From an uncultured Odoribacter sp. (GTDB taxonomy: Bacteria > Bacteroidota > Bacteroidia > Bacteroidales > Marinifilaceae), in contig URJC01000172.1 of NCBI GenBank assembly GCA_900548135.1, positions 1-5,810 of the forward strand: a stretch of 5,810 nt of DNA, written 5' to 3'. The translations under genes were made by a program, and so were the position numbers. The stretch's first letter is position 1; each line of letters opens with the position of its first letter. Below the pieces are notes generated by a model, which ran no database searches, was not told the origin of the DNA, and was given only the letters and a program-made list of their open reading frames with translations. Of this stretch, positions 1-5,810 are shown piece by piece.

Positions 1-695
1 AAACCGCTTCCGAATCCGCCATCGTACATGCTCCAGCCCACGCCGAGATTGCCGTAACCTGACATGTCAAACCATGTGAAAGCTGTCAGACCAATTCCCA
101 GAAGGACGACAAGCCACGTCAGAGCCCGCGTGGAAAGGCGGTGTATGAACAGGGCGTAGAGCAGGTTGCCGATGTACTCGAAAAAAAGTGACCATGCAGG
201 ACCGTTCAGAGGAAAAGCCTCGGTGTTACCACGTACATCCCAGTTTGCTCCCGGTACTACCGGGATGAAAAACAGGGCACATAACAATGCGACCATCACC
301 GTTGATACGGGGATGTGCGTACCATTCCATTGTACACTGCCTTGCAGGAGAAAACAGATGGCCCCGAATAAAGCACCCAATACCACCATGGGATGGAGTC
401 TTATCAGGCGGCGTTTGATGAAATTGCCTAAGGTCAGATTGGTTTTCCAGCGGTCGTCATAGGCATATCCGATGACGAAACCGGATAGCATGAAAAAGAA
501 ATCCACTGCCAGATAGCCGTGGTTGATGCCTTTTATTACCGGATCGCCTCCGGCAAATGCGAAACCTTCGTATACGTGATACCACAATACCAATAAAGCT
601 GCTACCCCTCTTAAACCGTCTAATAACTCGTAATGGGGCTTGCTGTCGGTAAATGCTGCAGAGGAATTTTTTTGCGGAATGGGTGATACAGACAT
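1..695 (-). CDS. Acyltransferase 3 family membrane protein (partial, C-terminus off the left edge)
   Basis: I translated this frame by hand from ATG at 695; it stays open for 231 codons to the window edge. The visible protein has the hallmarks of integral-membrane acyltransferase family 3 (OatA/OafA/NodX-like): a short polar N-terminus, LDGLRG at 25-30 leading into a first membrane segment with the family's conserved His at 40 (WYHV), a second segment with GYLAVDFFFMLSGF at 60-73, a basic RRLIRLHP at 95-102 (the RxxR-type motif), hydrophobic stretches near 103-118, 130-147 and 190-208, and GPAWSLFFE at 165-173, matching the conserved W-S-L-x-x-E motif. Family members usually have about 340-400 residues, so roughly a third or more is missing. 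Such proteins move acyl groups, often acetyl, onto sugars of surface polysaccharides, lipopolysaccharide or peptidoglycan; the acceptor cannot be told here. It begins 13 bases after glyS with no terminator between, so co-transcription is likely. No Shine-Dalgarno motif precedes the start. Family assignment is firm; substrate is unknown. Confidence 0.88.
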   Translation of the reverse strand, partial: MSVSPIPQKNSSAAFTDSKPHYELLDGLRGVAALLVLWYHVYEGFAFAGGDPVIKGINHGYLAVDFFFMLSGFVIGYAYDDRWKTNLTLGNFIKRRLIRLHPMVVLGALFGAICFLLQGSVQWNGTHIPVSTVMVALLCALFFIPVVPGANWDVRGNTEAFPLNGPAWSLFFEYIGNLLYALFIHRLSTRALTWLVVLLGIGLTAFTWFDMSGYGNLGVGWSMYDGGFGSG

Positions 696-708
696 AATAT
701 AAAACTGT

Positions 709-2262
709 TTATCCGTTTATTTGTCTTAATAAAGTTTGCATATCGCATTTCTCTTTGAGGATACCGAAGAGCCGGTCGATGGCTACCCGTTCCTGTTGCA
801 TGGTGTCGCGGTCACGGATGGTGACGGCATTATCTTCCAGCGTTTGATGGTCGATGGTGATGCAGAAAGGAGTACCGATGGCGTCCTGACGGCGGTAGCG
901 TTTACCGATGGAGTCCTTCTCGTCATATTGACAGTTGAAATCGTATTTTAACAGATTCATAATTTCCTGTGCTTTTTCAGGCAGCCCGTCTTTTTTCACC
1001 AGCGGCATGACGGCCATCTTTACCGGGGCCAAAGCTGCCGGCAGACGCAGTACGACACGGGAATCCTGTTTCCCCTCCTTACTGAGGTCTTCTTCACAGT
1101 AGGCTGCTGACATAACTTGCAGGAACATGCGGTCTACCCCAATGGAAGTCTCTATAACATAGGGTACGTAAGATTCATTCAGTTCGGTATCGAAATATTG
1201 GATTTTTTTACCGGAGAATTGTTGATGTTGTGACAGGTCGAAGTCTGTACGCGAATGGATACCTTCGACTTCCTTGAAGCCAAATGGGAAACGGTATTCA
1301 ATGTCTGTTGCCGCATTGGCATAGTGTGCCAGTTTTTCGTGGTCGTGAAAACGATAATTCTCTTCTCCGAATCCCAGAAGCTGATGCCAACGCATACGGG
1401 TCGTTTTCCATTTTTTAAACCATTCGAGTTCTGAACCGGGACGGACAAAAAACTGCATTTCCATTTGTTCAAATTCACGCATTCGGAAAATGAATTGACG
1501 GGCAACGATTTCATTCCGGAAAGCCTTGCCTATTTGTGCAATACCGAAAGGTATTTTCATGCGGCCTGTTTTCTGTACATTCAGGAAATTGACAAAGATA
1601 CCCTGTGCAGTTTCCGGGCGCAAGTAAACCTTATTCGCCCCTTCAGCTGTAGAACCCATTTCGGTGGCGAACATCAGGTTGAACTGACGTACTTCAGTCC
1701 AGTTGCAGGTACCGGAGATCGGGCAGACGATTTTTTCATCTATAATGATTTGGCGGACTTCATTCAAGTCATTGGAATTCAATGCATTGGACATCCGCTC
1801 ATGGAGAGCTTCTCTTTTACGGATATGTTCCTGAATCTGAGGATTGGTTTGGCGAAACAAAATTTCGTCAAATTTTTCTCCGAACCTTTTCCGGGCTTTC
1901 TCAACATCTTTTTCAATTTTTTCATCGTATTTGGCTATCTGGTCCTCAATCAGGACATCTGCCCGGTATCTTTTCTTAGAATCTTTATTATCGATCAGCG
2001 GGTCATTGAATGCATCTACATGGCCCGAAGCTTTCCAGATAGTCGGATGCATGAAAATGGCAGAATCAATCCCTACAATATTTTCGTGTAAACGGACCAT
2101 GGATTCCCACCAATACCGTTTGATATTATTTTTCAACTCTACTCCGTTCTGGCCGTAGTCATATACAGCTCCCAACCCATCGTAAATATCTGATGACGGA
2201 AATACAAACCCATATTCTTTGCAGTGGGCGACTAGTTTTTTAAATATATCTTCCTGTGCCAT
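709..2262 (-). CDS. glyS: Glycyl-tRNA synthetase, single-chain (homodimeric) class II type
   Basis: This 517-residue cytoplasmic enzyme attaches glycine to tRNA-Gly using ATP and is essential for translation. It is the single-polypeptide form, unlike the alpha2-beta2 enzyme of E. coli, and its length is normal for Bacteroidetes. The N-terminal part has GFVFPSSDIYDGLGAVYDYG at 18-37 and the motif 1 area near 64-90. A charged helical insertion covers about 93-175. The catalytic core then shows WTEVRQFNLMF (188-198), RPETAQG (215-221), class II motif 2 around FRNE (248-251), and motif 3 ETSIGVDR (371-378). The anticodon-binding domain covers about 410-505 and includes SIGKRYRRQDAIGTPFC (451-467) and TIRDRDTM (481-488). 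CPISG at 180-184 stands where many bacterial homologues have a CxxC pair; I believe this is normal for Bacteroidetes. The start at 2262 fits the usual MAQEDxFKKL N-terminus; the ATG follows an A/T-rich stretch without a Shine-Dalgarno motif. The acyltransferase gene follows after 13 bases. Confidence 0.98.
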   Translation of the reverse strand: MAQEDIFKKLVAHCKEYGFVFPSSDIYDGLGAVYDYGQNGVELKNNIKRYWWESMVRLHENIVGIDSAIFMHPTIWKASGHVDAFNDPLIDNKDSKKRYRADVLIEDQIAKYDEKIEKDVEKARKRFGEKFDEILFRQTNPQIQEHIRKREALHERMSNALNSNDLNEVRQIIIDEKIVCPISGTCNWTEVRQFNLMFATEMGSTAEGANKVYLRPETAQGIFVNFLNVQKTGRMKIPFGIAQIGKAFRNEIVARQFIFRMREFEQMEMQFFVRPGSELEWFKKWKTTRMRWHQLLGFGEENYRFHDHEKLAHYANAATDIEYRFPFGFKEVEGIHSRTDFDLSQHQQFSGKKIQYFDTELNESYVPYVIETSIGVDRMFLQVMSAAYCEEDLSKEGKQDSRVVLRLPAALAPVKMAVMPLVKKDGLPEKAQEIMNLLKYDFNCQYDEKDSIGKRYRRQDAIGTPFCITIDHQTLEDNAVTIRDRDTMQQERVAIDRLFGILKEKCDMQTLLRQING

Positions 2263-2278
2263 AGCTTATAATTAGAAC

Positions 2279-2327
2279 GTACCATTTTTAATAGTTTATA
2301 ATTTGGTAAACTAAAATTTAAGGGTAC
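2279..2327 (-). other. Possible hairpin in the glyS leader
   Basis: In the transcript orientation a perfect 7-base inverted repeat, TAGTTTA/TAAACTA (arms 2307-2313 and 2292-2298), encloses an 8-base loop. Three further T-A pairs can form after a 2-base bulge, and an outer 5-base pairing GTACC/GGTAC (2323-2327 with 2279-2283) can close the structure across an uneven internal loop. It sits in the predicted 5' leader and ends 16 bases before the glyS start codon. The stem is A/T-rich and has no run of U directly after it, so it does not look like a terminator. A regulatory or mRNA-stability role is only a guess, and chance pairing in A/T-rich sequence is possible. Confidence 0.3.
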
Positions 2328-2352
2328 AATAAATTTATGGTTATTTGAATCG

Positions 2353-2360
2353 CAAAAGTA
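2353..2360 (-). promoter_or_regulatory. Candidate Bacteroidetes -7 promoter element for glyS
   Basis: Read on the minus strand this is TACTTTTG followed by C, an exact match to the Bacteroidetes primary-sigma -7 consensus TAnnTTTG. It lies in the 119-base gap between the transporter stop codon and glyS, in the right orientation, and would start a transcript near 2345-2350 with a leader of about 85 bases. No clear TTTG-type -33 element is seen 19-21 bases upstream, which lowers confidence; that element is weakly conserved. It would also serve the downstream acyltransferase gene. Confidence 0.45.
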
Positions 2361-2381
2361 GTAATTAAAGTGGTAATATCA

Positions 2382-4076
2382 TTATATGTCGTGTCCTATT
2401 TCTTTGATAGCCTGTGTCACGTTGATGGCATAATCGCCGATTTTTTCGCTTTCGGAGAACATATCATTATAGAGAATACCGGTGGGATAGTCGTAACGTT
2501 TTTCTTCAATTGCAATCAAGTGTTCCTGTTTTAAAATGGTCCGGTAGTCGTTGATTGCTTTTTCCAATTCATAGGCTTTTTTAGCATTTACACTTTTGTA
2601 TTCCATGGCAAGATTGGTACACATGACACTTAGAGTATCTTCAATCAAGGTGAACATGTGCTTGAGTTTGTTGGTTAATCCTTCCGGAAAAACAACATTC
2701 TGTTCATTGCGCCGATTGATGGCTTTGGCTATATTCAGCGATGAGTCAGCAATGCTTTCAATTTCAGATACAATTTTAAACATGGCTCTGACCCGTTGGG
2801 AGTTTTCTGTAGAAAGCTTGGATTCAGAAACTTTGGTCAGGTAATCGGCAATTTCAATTTCTACATTGTCGCTTTCGTCTTCCATCCTGATCAGGTTTTC
2901 GAATGGCCGTTCGAAATCTTTGGGAGATAAGTCCAGACATTCTGTGACTTTGTGAAACATTTCCTGGGTATTTTTTCCGTAAAGGGTGATTTCTTCTTTT
3001 GCCTGAAATAAGGAGGCATCCGGTGTTGACAGCAAACCGATCTTGATGTGTTTTAATGTGAATGCATCTTCACTGGTTTCTTTCATAGGGATCAGTTTGC
3101 TTACCAGCTGGGCAATGAGTTTGGTAAACCAGATCAGAATGAGTAAATTCGCAATATTGAATGTAGTATGAAACAGAGAAAGTGCCATGGGGACGGCTTC
3201 GATGTTGTTTGTCGGATTACCAATACCCAGGAAAACACTGAGTTGTTCGATCCAATTTAAGAAAATAGGAAAAATGGCTAATACCCAAATGACTCCGAAT
3301 ACATTAAATAAGAGGTGAGCCAAAGCTGCCCGTTTGGCAGTAGTATTCGCTACTACTGCAGCTATATTGGCAGTTACGGTAGTTCCGATATTTTCGCCTA
3401 AAACCATGGAGGCAGCAATTTCATAGCTGATCCAGCCGTTCGCACACATGACCAATGTCAATGCCATTGTTGCCGATGAAGATTGGATTAATATGGTAAG
3501 GACAGTACCAATCAGCATGAAAAGAAAATAAGAGATATAGCCCAAATCGGTATATTCTTGTAAAAAAGTGAAGATTTCCGGATTCTCATTTAAATTTGGC
3601 ATGGAATCTTTCAGGAACTGTAAACCTATAAATAGTAAACCAAAACCAATAACTAATTCCCCCCAGCTTTTCCGGTAACGTTTTTTAGAAAATAAAAGCG
3701 GGAGGCATAGTCCGATCATAGGCAAGGATATTTCTGCCATACTGACTTTAAAGCCAAGGATAGATATCAACCACGCTGTAACTGTAGTCCCGACATTAGC
3801 ACCCATAATCACTCCGATAGACTCAATCAGGCTCAGTAAACCAGCGTTAACGAAACTAACTACCATGACAGTCGTAGCAGAACTGCTTTGTATGATGGCT
3901 GTTATCAGAATGCCAGTGATTACTCCTTTTACCCGGTTGGATGTCATGGCTGACAGAATATGACGCATTTTTGAGCCTGCAACTTTCTGAAGGGCTTCGC
4001 TCATCAGTTTCATACCATATAGGAATACTCCTAATGAACCGATAAGTTTTAGAAAATCAAAAAGACTGTAATCCAT
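2382..4076 (-). CDS. Na+/phosphate cotransporter with C-terminal PhoU-like domain (downstream copy, complete)
   Basis: This 564-residue inner-membrane protein belongs to the NptA/YjbB-type Na/Pi cotransporter family. It has two inverted-type transporter repeats: the first carries QSSSAT at 63-68 and GANVGTT at 92-98, the second carries QSSSAT at 198-203 and GENIGTT at 227-233. Q-S-S-S is the signature of type II Na+/phosphate carriers. Hydrophobic segments fill most of 5-325, ending with an LFHTTFN motif (301-307) before the last segment. After a linker (about 330-360) comes a helical cytoplasmic domain to 564 resembling PhoU, with two ExxxD motifs (E440-D444 and E544-D548) of the kind that bind metal in PhoU. 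It likely moves phosphate with sodium; import versus export cannot be decided, since E. coli YjbB is linked to export. The start at 4076 gives a short N-terminus leading directly into the first membrane segment and lies 12 bases after the stop of its paralogue, so the two are probably one operon. No Shine-Dalgarno motif is seen. Confidence 0.93.
   Translation of the reverse strand: MDYSLFDFLKLIGSLGVFLYGMKLMSEALQKVAGSKMRHILSAMTSNRVKGVITGILITAIIQSSSATTVMVVSFVNAGLLSLIESIGVIMGANVGTTVTAWLISILGFKVSMAEISLPMIGLCLPLLFSKKRYRKSWGELVIGFGLLFIGLQFLKDSMPNLNENPEIFTFLQEYTDLGYISYFLFMLIGTVLTILIQSSSATMALTLVMCANGWISYEIAASMVLGENIGTTVTANIAAVVANTTAKRAALAHLLFNVFGVIWVLAIFPIFLNWIEQLSVFLGIGNPTNNIEAVPMALSLFHTTFNIANLLILIWFTKLIAQLVSKLIPMKETSEDAFTLKHIKIGLLSTPDASLFQAKEEITLYGKNTQEMFHKVTECLDLSPKDFERPFENLIRMEDESDNVEIEIADYLTKVSESKLSTENSQRVRAMFKIVSEIESIADSSLNIAKAINRRNEQNVVFPEGLTNKLKHMFTLIEDTLSVMCTNLAMEYKSVNAKKAYELEKAINDYRTILKQEHLIAIEEKRYDYPTGILYNDMFSESEKIGDYAINVTQAIKEIGHDI
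2998..3029 (-). repeat. 32-base perfect repeat, copy in the downstream transporter gene
   Basis: These 32 bases are identical to 4705-4736 in the paralogous gene, with mismatches at both flanks (2997 versus 4704, 3030 versus 4737). They encode STPDASLFQA plus most of the next Lys codon, in the linker between the membrane part and the PhoU-like domain. It is a patch of homology between paralogues, not a mobile element. Confidence 0.9.
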
Positions 4077-4088
4077 TTATATAGATTT

Positions 4089-5810
4089 TTATTCTTCGTG
4101 TCCAATTTCTTTAATAGCCTGAGTAACATTTATGGTATAATCCCCGATTTTTTCACATTCAGAGAACATATCTGTATATAATATACCCAAGGAATAGTCA
4201 TACCGTTTTTCTTCAATAGCCAGCAAATGCTCTTGTTTCAATATGGTACGGTAATCATTAATAGCTTGTTCTAATTCATAAGCTTTTTTGGCGTTGACCT
4301 GAGTGTATTCTGTATTCAGGTTCGCACACATGATAATAATAGATTCATCTACAAGGGCAAACATATGTTTTAGCTTGTTGGATAATTCTTCCGGGAAAGT
4401 AATATTCTGGTCGTTTCTCCGGGAAATTGCTTTTGCGACATTTAAAACAGAGTCAGCAACACTTTCAACTTCTGATACGATTTTAAACATAGCACGTACC
4501 CGTTGGGAATTTTCTGTAGATAACTTTGACTCTGATACTTTGGTCAGGTAATCAGCGATTTCCACCTCTACCTGATCACTTTCATCTTCCATCTTCTGGA
4601 GTTGTTCGAATATTTTCTCATAATCTCCGCGGGGAATATCAAAAGCCTGTACCATTTTGTGGTACATTTCCAATGTATTCTGACCATACAATGAGATTTC
4701 CTGCTTTGCCTGAAATAAGGAGGCATCCGGTGTTGAGAGTAATCCGATTTTGATGTGTTTCAACTTGAATGCATCTTCGCCGACCTTAGGAGGAATGAGA
4801 CGGCTGACAATGCTTGCCAGTAGTTTGGTGAACCAAATCAAGATACAAACATTTATGCCTTTTGCTAAGGTATTGAATAAAGACAATACCAACGGCATTG
4901 CAGCATTGATGGAAGCAATCACTCCGGCCCGGGCTTCGGGTGAAAAAGCTTCGTTAAGTAAATGGGGATCGGAATAGATCGGATTGTAATGGGATATATG
5001 CAAAGTGACACATAGATCACCAATGAAATGCAGGAAAGGAGTAAAAATCAAAAAGAGCCAGACGACTCCAAAAACATTAATGATGAAGTGAGCCAGCGCA
5101 GCACGTTTAGCCTGGACATTGGCAACAGCTGCAGCCAGGTTGGCTGTAATGGTTGTCCCGATATTTTCTCCCATAATCATCGCTGCTGCATCTTCGTAAC
5201 CAATCCAGCCTTTTGAACAGATGACCAGTGTCAGGGCTACAGTGGCTGAGGAAGATTGGAAAATTGTGGTGAGCACTGCACCGATTAATAAAAAGATCAT
5301 CCAGGAACGGAAACCCAAAAAACTGATTTTTTGAATGAAGGTACCAACTCCGGGATAATCATGCAGATTAGTAGGCATAGATTCTTGCAGAAACCTTAAA
5401 GCCAGGAATAATAGACCAAAACCGACAAACATTTCTCCCCAGTTTTTCCGGGAACGCTTTTTGGAAAATAGCAGAGGAAGTGTACATCCGATAATAGGCA
5501 AGGCTAAATCGCTCATACTGAATTTCCCTAATCCCAATCCGGCTACCAGCCAGCTTGTAACAGTGGTCCCGACATTGGCACCTAGAATAACTCCGATAGA
5601 ACCGACCAGATCCAATAGCCCCGCATTAACGAAACTAACAACCATAACCGTTGTTGCTGACGAACTTTGGATGAGTGCAGTGATAAATATACCGGTAAGT
5701 ACACCTGTTACGCGATTGGAAGTCATTGCAGTCAGTATCTGACGCATTTTATTACCGGCGAGTTTCTGGAGAGATTCACTCATGAGTTTCATCCCGTACA
5801 GGAAAACTCC
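4089..5810 (-). CDS. Na+/phosphate cotransporter with C-terminal PhoU-like domain (upstream copy, N-terminus off the right edge)
   Basis: This is a paralogue of the gene just downstream. The first in-window ATG (5792) is not the start: the six codons before it read GVFLYG and match residues 16-21 of the neighbour, so the gene begins about 15 codons beyond the edge. With the same N-terminus it would be about 588 residues. Numbering from the Met at 5792, it has QSSSAT at 42-47 and 179-184, GANVGTT at 71-77, GENIGTT at 208-214, and a PhoU-like tail from about 360 with ExxxD motifs at E443-D447 and E547-D551. Predicted role is Na+-coupled phosphate transport in the inner membrane; direction is undecided. 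It differs from the neighbour by a ~23-residue longer stretch around 264-297, probably a loop between the last membrane segments, and by FNTLAKGIN (306-314) where the neighbour has FHTTFNIAN. A 31-residue block of the PhoU-like part (411-441) is identical in both. Its stop lies 12 bases before the next start, with no terminator, so it likely leads the operon; its promoter is outside the window. Confidence 0.93.
   Translation of the reverse strand, partial: GVFLYGMKLMSESLQKLAGNKMRQILTAMTSNRVTGVLTGIFITALIQSSSATTVMVVSFVNAGLLDLVGSIGVILGANVGTTVTSWLVAGLGLGKFSMSDLALPIIGCTLPLLFSKKRSRKNWGEMFVGFGLLFLALRFLQESMPTNLHDYPGVGTFIQKISFLGFRSWMIFLLIGAVLTTIFQSSSATVALTLVICSKGWIGYEDAAAMIMGENIGTTITANLAAAVANVQAKRAALAHFIINVFGVVWLFLIFTPFLHFIGDLCVTLHISHYNPIYSDPHLLNEAFSPEARAGVIASINAAMPLVLSLFNTLAKGINVCILIWFTKLLASIVSRLIPPKVGEDAFKLKHIKIGLLSTPDASLFQAKQEISLYGQNTLEMYHKMVQAFDIPRGDYEKIFEQLQKMEDESDQVEVEIADYLTKVSESKLSTENSQRVRAMFKIVSEVESVADSVLNVAKAISRRNDQNITFPEELSNKLKHMFALVDESIIIMCANLNTEYTQVNAKKAYELEQAINDYRTILKQEHLLAIEEKRYDYSLGILYTDMFSECEKIGDYTINVTQAIKEIGHEE
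4705..4736 (-). repeat. 32-base perfect repeat, copy in the upstream transporter gene
   Basis: This is the partner of 2998-3029, in the same orientation and 1707 bases apart, encoding the same linker peptide. The surrounding coding sequence differs at many synonymous positions, so the perfect match stands out. Confidence 0.9.

Noticed and set aside
166..462. A 98-codon open frame on the + strand
   Set aside because: It lies wholly opposite the acyltransferase, whose translation carries consistent family motifs. The + frame is arginine- and proline-rich without any recognisable feature.
1248..1262. Possible loss of function in glyS
   Set aside because: The frame is intact over 517 codons, and motifs 2 and 3 and the anticodon-binding domain are all present.
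1179..1514. A 111-codon minus-strand frame within glyS
   Set aside because: It lies within glyS in another frame, over its catalytic region; no frameshift in glyS is needed or seen.
1465..2091. A 208-codon open frame on the + strand opposite glyS
   Set aside because: It is fully antisense to a clear, conserved gene, its translation resembles no family I know, and it has no promoter or leader of its own. It is a by-product of glyS codon use.
2263..2345. A T-box riboswitch controlling glyS
   Set aside because: The leader is too short, the T-box consensus is absent, and T-boxes are mainly a feature of Firmicutes and some other groups.
2361..2384. A transcription terminator after the transporter pair
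   Set aside because: Only a 4-base TAAT/ATTA pairing exists near the stop codon, with no G/C-rich stem or following U-run.
3010..3016. AAGGAGG on the + strand here and at 4717-4723, resembling a Shine-Dalgarno site
   Set aside because: No start codon follows at suitable spacing on the + strand, and both lie inside conserved minus-strand coding sequence.
4303..5742. Several + strand open frames of 62-93 codons opposite the upstream transporter, with a similar one at 2596-2844
   Set aside because: They are shadows of the two paralogues. The frames at 4303-4551 and 2596-2844 resemble each other only because the genes on the other strand are homologous.

Overview
The window looks like chromosomal DNA from a member of the Bacteroidetes, most likely the Bacteroidales. 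The glycyl-tRNA synthetase has the one-chain layout and the CPISGTCNWTEVRQF-type sequence I associate with that phylum. The start codons are preceded by A/T-rich sequence without a Shine-Dalgarno motif, and the one good promoter candidate has the Bacteroidetes TAnnTTTG form. The genus cannot be fixed from this sequence. All four genes lie on the minus strand, so transcription runs from high to low coordinates.

Layout in transcription order: (1) 5810-4089, a Na+/phosphate cotransporter fused to a PhoU-like domain, with its first ~20 codons cut off by the right edge; (2) 4076-2382, a complete paralogue of the same protein starting 12 bases later; (3) 2381-2263, a 119-base intergenic leader with a candidate promoter and a possible hairpin; (4) 2262-709, glyS; (5) 695-1, a membrane acyltransferase (acyltransferase 3 family) starting 13 bases after glyS and running off the left edge. 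The acyltransferase is easily missed because it has no stop codon in the window.

The tandem transporters probably form one transcript and handle inorganic phosphate across the inner membrane, with the cytoplasmic PhoU-like tails as a likely regulatory part. glyS seems to have its own promoter just past the transporter pair and is probably co-transcribed with the acyltransferase, which likely modifies a surface glycan or lipid; no functional tie between the two is evident. No RNA gene, insertion sequence, CRISPR array or phage feature was seen.

Nothing here is clearly a new system. The most interesting points are the divergence between the two transporter copies (a ~23-residue insertion and loss of an HTTFN-like motif in one copy), a 32-base perfect match between otherwise synonymously diverged copies, and the structured glyS leader.
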